Notes: generated from the letters alone by a model not told the origin. A DNA stretch of 64,000 bases from Brevibacillus brevis (GCF_900637055.1 NZ_LR134338.1:1620001-1684000), one strand, 5' to 3'; counted from the first letter of the stretch, positions 33,680-41,976 are shown. Numbers and translations: made by a program.

Positions 33680-34507
33680 TTACTTCGTGATATCCTCGCC
33701 GAACCATTTGACGGAAATTTTGGAAAGAGTGCCGTCCTGCTGCATCTCATCGAGCACCTTGTTAATCGCATCAGTCAGTTCTGTGCTTCCTTTACGGAAC
33801 ATGAAAGCGGTTGGTTGGCCGTCTGCATTTTTCGCCACGACTTTGATTGGCGTATCCGGTTTTTGCTTCAGGAAATCAAGCACCGACAAATTATCGTTGA
33901 TCACGACGTCCACACGTTTTTGTGCAATCAGGTCAATCGCTTGATTGAAGTTGTCTACACCGACGATTTCTGCCTCATTGGAGCGTGCGAGATCAGCGTA
34001 GTTGCTGGTCATGGATTGTCCAGCTTTCAAACCTTTAATATCTTTAAATTCTTTGACAGTTTCGTTGTCCTTGTGTGTAACCAAAACCGCGCGGGAAATC
34101 GTATATGGCTTGGAGAAATCGTATTTTTCCTGACGATCAGGACGGATTCCTACCTGGTTGGCAATGACGTCAAAGCGCTTGGAGTCAAGCCCCGCAAACA
34201 TGGCATCCCACTGGGTTTCCTGGAATACAGGCTCTACACCGAGCCGCTTGGCAACCTCCGTGACAACCTCCACATCATAGCCTGTCAATTTGCCCGACTG
34301 ATCATGGTACGTAAACGGAGAGTATGTACCTTCCGTACCAATGACGAGTTTCTTCTCGGCTTTCACTTTTTCCAGCAAATTTTGCGAAGCTGCTTGATCA
34401 GCAGGCGGAGTCGTATTATTCGGCTGAGAAGGTGAACCGGAAGTGCTGCAGCCAACCATTCCCAGTAGCAGACAAGATAGTAAGGTAGACAGAATGACTT
34501 TTTTCAT
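33680..34507 (-). CDS. Second TcyA-like substrate-binding lipoprotein (paralogue)
   Basis: 275 residues with lipobox GMVGC (Cys at about 20) and an SBP_bac_3 domain. It is strongly similar to the neighbouring binding protein, sharing QETQWDAMFAGLDSKRFDV and GIRPDRQEKYDF, and ends KISVKWFGEDITK. It is probably a tandem duplicate using the same permease and ATPase with altered affinity or specificity. It has its own promoter upstream and a 176-bp gap to the next gene containing a strong palindrome. Confidence 0.9.
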   Translation of the reverse strand: MKKVILSTLLSCLLLGMVGCSTSGSPSQPNNTTPPADQAASQNLLEKVKAEKKLVIGTEGTYSPFTYHDQSGKLTGYDVEVVTEVAKRLGVEPVFQETQWDAMFAGLDSKRFDVIANQVGIRPDRQEKYDFSKPYTISRAVLVTHKDNETVKEFKDIKGLKAGQSMTSNYADLARSNEAEIVGVDNFNQAIDLIAQKRVDVVINDNLSVLDFLKQKPDTPIKVVAKNADGQPTAFMFRKGSTELTDAINKVLDEMQQDGTLSKISVKWFGEDITK

Positions 34508-34546
34508 GTTGTAATCCCCTTTATGTTAATCGGATTTCATGGATTC

Positions 34547-34575
34547 ATAGTAGTGGTCGTTCATGCCTTTGTCAA
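34547..34575 (-). promoter_or_regulatory. Sigma-A promoter of the first TcyA-like gene
   Basis: Minus strand: TTGACA (34575-34570), a 17-bp spacer, TACTAT (34552-34547), about 40 bp before the start codon. Close to consensus. Confidence 0.75.
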
Positions 34576-34635
34576 TCTTTAAATTGTTAAATCCTATTTG
34601 ATTACTTTGAATTGGGATCTATGCAGCTGCGGTGA

Positions 34636-34834
34636 AGAGAAGAATATTTCCAGTCTAGGCTCCAGGCTCCGTCCTGCTGGGGGGTGAGACTGTCCGCTCC
34701 GAAGGGATTTGCGGGGAAACGCAAAAGTGGTAGCCGCTTCGACGTAGGGGCACGGTTGCGTTTCTGTTGCCCGCAAATCTCTTCTCCGCTTGGTAGGACT
34801 CCACAAATCGCTACGTCTGGAAATATTCTTCTCT
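34636..34834. repeat. Nested-palindrome element A (about 199 bp)
   Basis: Outer arms AGAGAAGAATATTTCCAG (34636-34653) and its exact complement (34817-34834), 18 bp. Inside are GATTTGCGGG paired with CCCGCAAATC (34770-34779) and GAAACGCAA (about 34717-34725) paired with TTGCGTTTC (34755-34763). The whole could fold into one long interrupted hairpin. No convincing protein gene crosses it; frames across it look like chance openings. Nature unknown: structured RNA, MITE-like repeat or chromosomal recognition site. Confidence 0.65.
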
Positions 34835-34896
34835 GTCGTAACTTTCCTTCATTCTTTCAAAGCTTTAAAAAGCGGAGTAAACACGGAAAGCTCGCA

Positions 34897-35098
34897 GAGG
34901 AAACAGGAGAAAACAGCGAAGATCTTTGGTACACCGACCGAGACGGAATGCAAAAAGCGAAACACGTCTTTAAGCGTCCACCTCTGAATTACAACCTGGA
35001 ATGACCACTTTGGACGCGGTTTCGCTTTTTGCATGGAGGCGGGCAGTGAATCCCACAGCGGGTGGGACAAGAAGCTGAGCGTTTTCTCCTGTTTCCTC
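34897..35098. repeat. Nested-palindrome element B (about 202 bp)
   Basis: Outer arms GAGGAAACAGGAGAAAAC (34897-34914) with exact complement at 35081-35098; middle arms ATGCAAAAAGCGAAAC (34948-34963) with exact complement at 35019-35034; inner GCGTCCA/TGGACGC (34974-34980 with 35011-35017). Same size and architecture as element A, 62 bp away, but different sequence. It accounts for most of the rest of the gene-free stretch 34576-35306. Function unknown. Confidence 0.68.
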
Positions 35099-35306
35099 CC
35101 CACCACTACAGTAACGTTATACTTGTTATCTCTTTTAAGTTTCTCCATTCATGCGGTGGCTATGTGCATGAGAGGAAACTTGGCGCAGAAGTAGAGGTTG
35201 AGGTTCCTCGTCAAGAAGCGTACAATTAGTACGAATTGAAAGGCCTACAAGCAATGACGTGCTTGTTCTTCATAGGAGAGCGCACCGACAAAAGGAGTCA
35301 ACCAAC

Positions 35307-35708
35307 ATGTTAAACGACTGGCGTATGTATACAGATGGAAGTGGAATGGAGCAAAAGCATGTAGCTTGGCATGAAGTGCTGAAGGAAATCGCCCAGCTGG
35401 ATGGAGTCACACGGACGTTGGTTCACGCAGCGTATGGAGACCATGTGGATTTGGTCGTAGCAGGCGGGAACAACGGCAAAGTATTGGTGCAATGGAAAGA
35501 ACACGAGCCGGCTGAGCAGCACTTTGTACTTGCGGCAGACAAGCAATCGGCGGTGATGTCCACGCTCGTCATCGAGGGTAGTGAGGTTACCTTTCCCCTT
35601 TCCTGGTGTGTTCCGCTTGAGCAGGTTGTTCCTTTGTGCGGAGATTTGCTAAGAACATGTGAAAAAGGGGAGCCGACGGGACTCGAATGGCTTCCGGTAG
35701 AAATGTAG
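35307..35708 (+). CDS. Imm1-like small protein
   Basis: 133 residues. The pattern LDGVTRTLVHA, LVVAGGNNGKVLVQW, VIEGSEVTFPLSWCVPLEQVV and terminal GLEWLPVEM resembles the Imm1 immunity family (PF14430), including the glycine-rich strand pair and the late W. The ATG at 35307 has AAAGGAG nine bases upstream. No toxin gene adjoins it, so if the assignment holds it is an orphan immunity-type protein. The AEC permease gene follows 13 bp later and is probably co-transcribed. Family call is by eye and tentative. Confidence 0.5.
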   Translation: MLNDWRMYTDGSGMEQKHVAWHEVLKEIAQLDGVTRTLVHAAYGDHVDLVVAGGNNGKVLVQWKEHEPAEQHFVLAADKQSAVMSTLVIEGSEVTFPLSWCVPLEQVVPLCGDLLRTCEKGEPTGLEWLPVEM

Positions 35709-35721
35709 GCAGGAGGGCAGC

Positions 35722-36660
35722 ATGGAACTACAAACGTTGCAGCAGTCCATCCTCATCATGGCCGTCATCATTGGGATCGGTAGCTTAATCGGCTACCGGC
35801 AACCCTTGACTGCGGACTCCCGCCAGCTCGTCATCACGATTATTGTGAACGTTGCCATGCCGTGCATCATTTTAGACGGGATCTTTCAGACAACCATTGA
35901 TCAACAAATTTTATACCAAATTTTTGCAATATTCTTCATTTCGATCATCCTAAACTGCCTGGGCATTTTTATCGGCTGGTTAGGGGCGCGTGCACTTCCG
36001 CTTCCTGTGAAAAAGCGTCGGGAGATTGCGCTCTTGTCCGGCTTGGGGAATACAGGCTTCATCGGTTTGCCGCTTTGTGCGGCATTGTTTGGGCCTAAAG
36101 GGGCACTCTTGGCAGCTATTTTCGACGCAGGCGTGGATGTTGTGCTATGGACAGTAGGCGTAATGATGCTCCAGGAAAAAGGAAGCTTTTCCTTGAAAGG
36201 GTTAAAAACACTCATCAACATTCCGATGATTGCGATTGTATTTGGACTCGGTTCTGCCATCATCGGGTTTGTGCCCCCTGAGCCTGTGAAGCAGCTGTTT
36301 GGAACGCTGTCCAAGCTCGCCTCTCCGTTAGCCATGATGTACATTGGTATGCTCTTGCCTATGTTTTTGCGCAACAAACCGCAAGTGTCATTGAAGCTTT
36401 TGAGTATGCCACTCGCGTTTAAATTAGTTGTTTTTCCGCTGATGACGGCGTTTCTTTTGTCCGTTTTTTCAATCGACAGCGATATCGTCAGCGTTTCCCT
36501 TGTGCAAGTAGCAATGCCCACCCTGACATTAGCCTCGATCTTGTTCGGGCGCTATGCGGCGGATGAGGAGATGGGGGCTATGACGACGGTTTGTTCCACC
36601 TTGCTGGCGCTCTTGTCCATCCCGGTTGTTCTGGTCATGGGAAATTGGCTTTTGCACTAA
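35722..36660 (+). CDS. AEC family transporter (auxin efflux carrier/malate permease type)
   Basis: 312 residues with ten hydrophobic helices of the Mem_trans (PF03547) family; the inverted repeats include SGLGNTGFIGLPLCAALFG and VSLVQVAMPTLTLASILFG. Related bacterial proteins move malate, malonate or similar acids. Ribosome-binding site GGAGGG upstream, 13 bp after the Imm1-like gene. Substrate unknown. Confidence 0.88.
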   Translation: MELQTLQQSILIMAVIIGIGSLIGYRQPLTADSRQLVITIIVNVAMPCIILDGIFQTTIDQQILYQIFAIFFISIILNCLGIFIGWLGARALPLPVKKRREIALLSGLGNTGFIGLPLCAALFGPKGALLAAIFDAGVDVVLWTVGVMMLQEKGSFSLKGLKTLINIPMIAIVFGLGSAIIGFVPPEPVKQLFGTLSKLASPLAMMYIGMLLPMFLRNKPQVSLKLLSMPLAFKLVVFPLMTAFLLSVFSIDSDIVSVSLVQVAMPTLTLASILFGRYAADEEMGAMTTVCSTLLALLSIPVVLVMGNWLLH

Positions 36661-36759
36661 TCTCTCGCCAATCTCAGTCATAGTGAAACGAATCAGAGGA
36701 AACCTATGTCTAACAAGTAAAGAATGACGAAAATGATAATCAGGGATGGAGGAACAACA

Positions 36760-37557
36760 ATGAAAGGCAAATCGATTTTGGCTGTTGCACTGACACTTCA
36801 GATGTTGGCGGCTTACCCTGTGCACGCGGCAGGCGCTAGCACAGCACAAACAGCGACAACTGCGATACTGGTTAACGGAGAGCAATCTTCCTTGGCAAAA
36901 GCACCGATTCTCGTCCAGCAGCGCACCTATGTATCTGCCGAGGATGCGAGCCGGATTTTAAAAGGTACTTGGAAACAAGATGCAACGAATGGAGAAATGA
37001 AGCTGGCAAAAGGTACGCTGACTTTTCAACTCGCTACAGGAAAAGTAGCGTTAAATGGCAAGTCGCTGCAAGATGGGCAGGGCGCAATCGTGCGTGACAA
37101 GCAAGTGTATGTGCCGTTGAGATGGATGGCAGAACAGGCCGGACATCAAATCACGTGGAATGCCGAGAAAAAGGCGGTGGAAATTGTGATGGCCGGTGAA
37201 GAGAGTGCCTTTACGCTTGTCGATGCCGATAAGCTGACGGAACAGGAACGTTCATTTATTGACTCGGTAAAAGAACAGCAAGGCATTCACAAGCAGGGAG
37301 ATCTATATGTCATCGCACGTGGTCCCTCACCGAATCCTGGCTACGGACTGCAAGTAACCAAAGTCGAGCAGAGCTGGGAGCAGGTTTTTGTGTATGTCAA
37401 ACAAACGCTGCCTGATCCGGGAAGAATGTACCCGCAAGTGATTTCCTATCCGTATTTGGCGGCAAAAGTGAAGCTGCCACCTTACACGACGATTATCTTT
37501 CTGGATGCAGAGACGAAGAAGCCGCTGTTTGCCACAGAAGGCAACGGAAGTCGATAA
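36760..37557 (+). CDS. Secreted protein with copper amine oxidase N-terminal-type domain
   Basis: 265 residues with a signal peptide (residues 1-24, ending AAYPVHAAG). A Cu_amine_oxidN1-type beta/alpha domain follows (about 45-155; typical LAKAPILVQQRTYVSAED, then VYVPLRWMAEQAGHQITWNA). The C-terminal third (about 165-265) has a protease-complex-inhibitor-like layout with GPSPNPGYGLQVTKVEQSWE, found in PrcB-type secreted proteins. It has no catalytic domain and probably acts as a surface binding protein. The ATG at 36760 has GGAGG nearby. Confidence 0.8.
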   Translation: MKGKSILAVALTLQMLAAYPVHAAGASTAQTATTAILVNGEQSSLAKAPILVQQRTYVSAEDASRILKGTWKQDATNGEMKLAKGTLTFQLATGKVALNGKSLQDGQGAIVRDKQVYVPLRWMAEQAGHQITWNAEKKAVEIVMAGEESAFTLVDADKLTEQERSFIDSVKEQQGIHKQGDLYVIARGPSPNPGYGLQVTKVEQSWEQVFVYVKQTLPDPGRMYPQVISYPYLAAKVKLPPYTTIIFLDAETKKPLFATEGNGSR

Positions 37558-37580
37558 GAAAATCGGGTAAAAGACGTATA

Positions 37581-37620
37581 GGGTCTGCTAATGGGAGTAC
37601 TTAGCAGGCCCTCTTGTTTT
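37581..37620 (+). terminator. Terminator after the copper-domain protein gene
   Basis: GGGTCTGCTAA (37581-37591) pairs with TTAGCAGGCCC (37601-37611, with one U-G pair), followed by CTCTTGTTTTTG. Confidence 0.78.
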
Positions 37621-37647
37621 TGTGTGACTCCTGATGTAAGATATGGT
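37620..37647 (+). promoter_or_regulatory. Candidate promoter of the ABC-F leader transcript
   Basis: TTGTGT (37620-37625), a 16-bp spacer, TATGGT (37642-37647). It would start a leader of about 350 nt before the ABC-F start codon. Moderate match only. Confidence 0.35.
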
Positions 37648-37686
37648 TGTGATTTCCTATCCCTTGAGAAACGGAGGTGTGTGTAC

Positions 37687-37848
37687 GTGTTCGGAACTCT
37701 GCAAGCATGGTTTGTGGTAGAAACTTCCAGTATGACGCATGATTTTACATTCAACGGGACCAGTCTGTCCTTTTTTGCGCATACAACTGAACGGAGTTTC
37801 CATAGGCGTACCATGCATCGATCAGGGGCGGTTTGTTCTTGTCTATAA
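37687..37848 (+). CDS. Possible 53-residue leader ORF upstream of the ABC-F gene
   Basis: GTG start preceded by ACGGAGGTG seven bases upstream; 53 codons to a TAA at 37846-37848, ending GAVCSCL. It lies between a terminated upstream gene and an internal terminator, the position expected for an attenuator leader. No homology recognised and codon use is unremarkable, so it may not be translated. Confidence 0.28.
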   Translation: MFGTLQAWFVVETSSMTHDFTFNGTSLSFFAHTTERSFHRRTMHRSGAVCSCL

Positions 37849-37883
37849 TGGGTAACTGACGTAAGGTCGGTCCCTTTCACGAT

Positions 37884-37911
37884 GCCGCAGGTAATGGCCT
37901 GCGGCTTTTTT
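37884..37911 (+). terminator. Leader terminator (possible attenuator) before the ABC-F gene
   Basis: GCCGCAGG (37884-37891) pairs perfectly with CCTGCGGC (37898-37905) around a 6-base loop, followed by six T. It lies about 100 bp before the ABC-F start codon and well after the terminator of the preceding gene, so it probably ends a leader RNA. ABC-F resistance genes are often induced by drug-dependent readthrough of such terminators; that reading is inference. Confidence 0.7.
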
Positions 37912-38011
37912 GCGTCCACTTGCACGTGCGGTGTGGTCTCAAAATTGTGCCGGGGCCACCAGGAAATCCATTATTTTGAACCGTTACCCACATTTCGAGG
38001 AGGAAATAATC

Positions 38012-39937
38012 ATGATTATTATCGCAACACAGCAATTGCAGAAATCGTACGGAGCAGATCCGGTTTTACAAGATATTACATTGGAAATAAAAGCAGGAGA
38101 ACGAGTCGGGATCGTCGGACCGAATGGAGCAGGCAAAACTACGTTGTTCAAGCTGCTGGCAGGTATCGAAAGCCCCGATTCTGGTGAGCTTTTTCGGGCA
38201 AAAGGAACGATATGGGCGTACCTGCCGCAAACGCCGCAGTATCCGGCTGAGTGGACGGGGGCGGATGTTGTAGCCAGCGCTTTTGCAGACGTCATCAAGC
38301 TGCAGGAGCAGCTGCGCGAGCTCGAGCAGCAGATGGGATTGCTTTACGAAAATGAACAAGAGCTAAACCGCCTCATGCTGCGCTATCAAAAGCTGCAAGA
38401 TGAATTTGAACAACTGGATGGCTATCAGTGGGAGACGAAAATGACCCAGGTGACACAGGGCTTGGGAGTTAGTTCTGAGCTGTTAGCGACACCTTTTGCT
38501 CAACTCAGCGGTGGGGAAAAGACGAAGGCTGGTCTTGCAAAGCTACTCTGCCAGCAAAGCGATGTCCTGCTCTTGGATGAGCCGACCAACCATTTGGATG
38601 TGGAGTCGATGGAGTGGCTAGAGGAGTTTTTAAAAAATTATCAGGGGACGATCTTAATTATCTCCCATGACCGTTATTTTTTGGATGCCGTCGTCACGTC
38701 TGTCTATCATGTGGACGGAGGAGAAGCCGAATTCTATATCGGCAATTACAGCGCGTTCGCTACGGAACGTGAAGAGCGTTTGCTGCGCCAGTTTGCCGCT
38801 TATCAGGAACAGCAGAAGCAGATCAAGAAAATGAAAGAGACGATCAAAAGGCTCAAGGAGTGGGGCAATCGCTCCAATCCGCCGAACGAGGCTTTTCACC
38901 GAAGGGCAAAAAGCATGGAAAAAGCGCTGGCGCGGATTGAGCGTATCGAGCGACCGAAAATGGAAGCGGATCGCATGGGCTTGCAGTTTATGAAAACTGA
39001 CCGAAGCGGGCAGGATGTGCTGAAAGCGACGGGGGTACAGAAAACATTTGGAGGAAAACAGTTGTTTTCGGACGCTAGCTTTTTATTGCGCTATGGCGAG
39101 CGAAAAGCGCTGCTTGGACCAAATGGCTGCGGGAAATCTACGCTGATTCGCATGCTGCTGGGAGAGGTTGAGCCAGACGCAGGTACGCTTAAAATTGGCA
39201 GCAGCGTTAAGGTAGGCTACTTGTCACAGCAAGCTTTGGAAGGGGATCAAAACCAGCGGCTGATTGACGTTTTCCGTGAGGTAGCCAGAGTGACGGAGCC
39301 GGAAGCAAGACATTTGCTGGCACGGTTTATGTTTTACGGCGAACAAGTTTTCAAGCGGATCGGGCAGTTAAGTGGCGGAGAGCGGATGCGACTGCGCTTG
39401 GCCCAAATGATGCATCAGGAAATCAACCTGCTCATTCTGGATGAACCGACCAACCATCTGGATATTGAAGCGCGAGAAACATTGGAGGAAGCGCTGGCGG
39501 ATTTTCGCGGGTCTTTGTTTATCATCTCGCATGATCGCTATTTCCTGCAAAAGATGGTAGATGGTGTGTTTTGGGTGGAAAATAAGCGGCTTGTTCACGA
39601 TGTGGGTTCGTATGAGGAAGCAAGGGAAAAGCAAAAACAGAGGATCGGTGCTCGTGCCAGTAAGCCGGAGGAAATAGAGCAAAAGCAGCCAGCGGTCAAG
39701 CAAGTCCAAGAGACGGTCGTGACGAATGCAACAGCCAAACGTCCGAATCTATACAAGTTGGCAGAGCTTGAACAAAAAATAGCGTCATTAGAAGGAAGAA
39801 AAGGTGAACTGACGGCCTTGCTCCAGAGTGAAGGAGTCGATTACGAGCAGTTAGTAGCTTGGCAACAAGCGATCGATCAGGTGCAGCTGGAGATAGATGT
39901 AACCTTTTCGGCGTGGATGGAGCTACAGGAACAGTAG
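38012..39937 (+). CDS. ABC-F family ATP-binding protein
   Basis: 641 residues with two ABC domains and no membrane segment. Domain 1: Walker A GPNGAGKTTLF, signature LSGGEKTKAGLAKLL, Walker B VLLLDEPTNHLDVESMEWLE. The P-site/interdomain linker (about 240-310) follows, then domain 2: GPNGCGKSTLIRML, LSGGERMRLRLAQMM, LLILDEPTNHLDIEARE. A C-terminal coiled coil ends the protein. ABC-F proteins act on ribosomes in translation or antibiotic protection. The ATG at 38012 follows GAGGAGGAAATAATC. It is not confidently a resistance type; a leader terminator upstream suggests conditional expression. Confidence 0.93.
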   Translation: MIIIATQQLQKSYGADPVLQDITLEIKAGERVGIVGPNGAGKTTLFKLLAGIESPDSGELFRAKGTIWAYLPQTPQYPAEWTGADVVASAFADVIKLQEQLRELEQQMGLLYENEQELNRLMLRYQKLQDEFEQLDGYQWETKMTQVTQGLGVSSELLATPFAQLSGGEKTKAGLAKLLCQQSDVLLLDEPTNHLDVESMEWLEEFLKNYQGTILIISHDRYFLDAVVTSVYHVDGGEAEFYIGNYSAFATEREERLLRQFAAYQEQQKQIKKMKETIKRLKEWGNRSNPPNEAFHRRAKSMEKALARIERIERPKMEADRMGLQFMKTDRSGQDVLKATGVQKTFGGKQLFSDASFLLRYGERKALLGPNGCGKSTLIRMLLGEVEPDAGTLKIGSSVKVGYLSQQALEGDQNQRLIDVFREVARVTEPEARHLLARFMFYGEQVFKRIGQLSGGERMRLRLAQMMHQEINLLILDEPTNHLDIEARETLEEALADFRGSLFIISHDRYFLQKMVDGVFWVENKRLVHDVGSYEEAREKQKQRIGARASKPEEIEQKQPAVKQVQETVVTNATAKRPNLYKLAELEQKIASLEGRKGELTALLQSEGVDYEQLVAWQQAIDQVQLEIDVTFSAWMELQEQ

Positions 39938-39951
39938 GCTGCAATAAAAAT

Positions 39952-39993
39952 AGCACCGCCAGCAAATAGTGGAAAGCTGGCGGTGCTTCTTTT
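39952..39993. terminator. Bidirectional terminator
   Basis: AGCACCGCCAGC (39952-39963) pairs perfectly with GCTGGCGGTGCT (39976-39987), with T-rich sequence on both sides; between ABC-F and the convergent MFS gene. Confidence 0.92.
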
Positions 39994-40001
39994 TGTATAG
40001 C

Positions 40002-41177
40002 TTACGATTGTGCTTGTGTGCTTGGTTCTGGCAGGCGACGATAGCTGCTGACGAACCAGAGGAGGAGCAATACCATCAAGACCCCTCCGAGGAAGAACGG
40101 ACCGCTGTGGGAGACTTGGTAAACCGCTCCACCAGCTAATGGACCCAAGATACGTCCAAGGCTGTCCATCGAGCTGATTGCTCCACTCGTCACGCCTTGG
40201 CCTTGCGTTGTCCGTTGGGTGATCATTGCTGTGGCCGTCGCTCTGATCATCCCTTGTCCCGCTCCGAACAACGAGAGGATCAGCGCCAGCACCCAAAAGT
40301 TACCCGATAGCGGAATGGCGAAAAAGCCAATGCCGTAAAGAATCATCCCAATGACGAGGACACTTGCTTCCCCTAGCTGCTTGACCATTCTTCCGATCAG
40401 CCCGCCTTGTACCGCGGCAGCGATCAAGCCCATGACGAGAAACATATAGCCGAGGTCTTTGGAGGTAAAGCCGTACAAATCACTTATGTACAGGGCAAAA
40501 GTCGTTTCCAATCCGGAAAAAGCAAAGGAGACAGTGAACAATATACCGTACAGCAAGGACATGGAGCCGAACAAAGAGACAAGCGGATTTTGCCGCTGTT
40601 CTTTTTGCAGATTCGCCCGTTTTTCTTTCGGCAAGCTTTCTGGCAAGGCAAACAGGATCAGGAAAAACGTAAGCAACGCCACGATACCCGAAGCGTAGAA
40701 GGGAACGGCAAAGCCGAATTCACTGAGCAGTCCACCAATTACCGGACCGAAGACAAAGCTAAGTCCAATCCCGGCGCCAATGACCCCCATCCCTTTTGCG
40801 CGTTCTTCTGAAGGGAAGAGATCCGCTACCATAGCGGTTACGGTTGGCAATGCGGCAGCCGAGACGATTCCACCCAGTATGCGATACAGGAGCATTTCTG
40901 TATAACTGTCAGCTAGTCCAAACAGGATAAAGGTGATGGAAAAGCCGAACAGCCCGAATGATATGAGTGGCTTTCGCCCGATTCTGTCTGAAAGTGCTCC
41001 CCAAATCGGTGCAAACACCAGCTGCATAATATTGTAGCTGGCAAAAAGCACGCCGATTTGAAACGAAGTCGCACCCAATTTTTCCGCGAAAAAGGGAAGA
41101 ATGGGGATAATAATGCCAAAGCCGAGCATGATGAAAAATGCAATAAAGAACAAGAGGGCAAGGTGCTTCTTATTCAC
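40002..41177 (-). CDS. MFS transporter (DHA1, TCR/Tet-like)
   Basis: 391 residues with 12 hydrophobic helices. The MFS motif A between TM2 and TM3 reads GALSDRIGRKPLISFGL, and motif C is GAGIGLSFVFGPVIGGLL, typical of drug:H+ antiporters of the TetA/Bmr branch. GTG at 41177 is preferred (AGAGGTAG upstream); an in-frame ATG 28 codons earlier adds only a charged tail. Substrates unknown. It shares an intergenic region with the divergent unknown gene at 41362. Confidence 0.87.
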   Translation of the reverse strand: MNKKHLALLFFIAFFIMLGFGIIIPILPFFAEKLGATSFQIGVLFASYNIMQLVFAPIWGALSDRIGRKPLISFGLFGFSITFILFGLADSYTEMLLYRILGGIVSAAALPTVTAMVADLFPSEERAKGMGVIGAGIGLSFVFGPVIGGLLSEFGFAVPFYASGIVALLTFFLILFALPESLPKEKRANLQKEQRQNPLVSLFGSMSLLYGILFTVSFAFSGLETTFALYISDLYGFTSKDLGYMFLVMGLIAAAVQGGLIGRMVKQLGEASVLVIGMILYGIGFFAIPLSGNFWVLALILSLFGAGQGMIRATATAMITQRTTQGQGVTSGAISSMDSLGRILGPLAGGAVYQVSHSGPFFLGGVLMVLLLLWFVSSYRRLPEPSTQAQS

Positions 41178-41291
41178 TACGTCTACCTCTTTTCGCACAA
41201 AAATCTGTTCAAGCGGATTGTTTGCTTTTTCCACCTTACGTGAAGGAAAAGGCGAAGTCAAGCCAGCAACGTGGGCAGTTAGCGCGAGACG

Positions 41292-41300
41292 TGCTATAAT
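41292..41300 (+). promoter_or_regulatory. Extended -10 promoter of the 41362 gene
   Basis: TGC-TATAAT, an extended -10 element, about 60 bp before the start codon. The -35 region is weak. Confidence 0.6.
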
Positions 41301-41361
41301 AGAAAAGAAATAAGAATGGCTATCTATAATGTCAAGTATATATCCATGAGGTGTTTGTTAC

Positions 41362-41760
41362 ATGTCTACTGCGATGCTTTACTACCTGGCCTGGCATGAA
41401 GATGATTGGCTGGATGAAGTGCTCGATCGTTTTCCTGAGATCAATGCCATTGTGCCTTCGGTCAAAACGTTTGAGTTGCTGGCTAAACAAAGAGAGTCCG
41501 GAGAAGTTGACCGAGCTGTCCTCGTTCTAAATGCGGCTGTCGAACAGGAGAGATGCAAGGAGTTTTTACGCTTGTGTCAAGAACATTCACAGCTATCTGC
41601 CGACCCTTTGTATATCGTCGGATTGAAACCGGAAGAGGAGGAGGCGTGGCAAGAAGCGTATCCACACGCGAAGATCATCGTCATTACCGGCTTTGCTGTC
41701 GAGTTTGATTACGATGCCGTCCTCGCAAGGATGGAAATCGATCTGGAGGGAGCTCATTGA
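41362..41760 (+). CDS. Conserved-looking hypothetical protein, coupled to yqgQ
   Basis: 132 residues, acidic, without signal peptide or membrane helix. Alternating strands and helices (AVLVLNAAVEQERCKEFLRL, DPLYIVGLKPEEEEAWQEAY, HAKIIVITGF) suggest a small alpha/beta fold, receiver-like in outline but without its phosphorylation residues. It has GAGGTG upstream. The next gene starts inside its stop codon, so the two products are made together. Not recognised; no function proposed. Confidence 0.7.
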   Translation: MSTAMLYYLAWHEDDWLDEVLDRFPEINAIVPSVKTFELLAKQRESGEVDRAVLVLNAAVEQERCKEFLRLCQEHSQLSADPLYIVGLKPEEEEAWQEAYPHAKIIVITGFAVEFDYDAVLARMEIDLEGAH

Positions 41761-41963
41761 AAATAAACCCGAATGAATTCGATTTGAAGGCGTTTCTGCA
41801 CCGTTTCGGATTGGTTATTTATACAGGCGATCCTGAAGGAGATTTGCTGTTGATAGAAGATGAAATTCGGGAGCTATATGAGCTGAATGTCATTGACAAG
41901 GAAGAGTTCATTGAAGCCATGTCAGCGTTGCGCAGCAAGCGTAAGGCTGAGGGAAGAGAATAG
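41757..41963 (+). CDS. yqgQ: YqgQ family (DUF910) small protein
   Basis: 68 residues matching Bacillus YqgQ, a helical protein of unknown function: FLHRFGLVIYTGDPEGDLLL, then EIRELYELNVIDKEEFIEAM. The TTG start at 41757 overlaps the preceding stop (TTGA), giving coupling. In B. subtilis yqgQ lies beside glcK; here glcK is absent and a 132-residue unknown gene replaces it. Followed by a terminator. Confidence 0.85.
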   Translation: MKINPNEFDLKAFLHRFGLVIYTGDPEGDLLLIEDEIRELYELNVIDKEEFIEAMSALRSKRKAEGRE

Positions 41964-41976
41964 AATAGAGAGTAAG

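Noticed and set aside
34684..35004. A 106-codon frame across the two nested palindromes
   Set aside because: Composition follows the palindrome arms, it crosses both elements and no ribosome-binding site precedes it.
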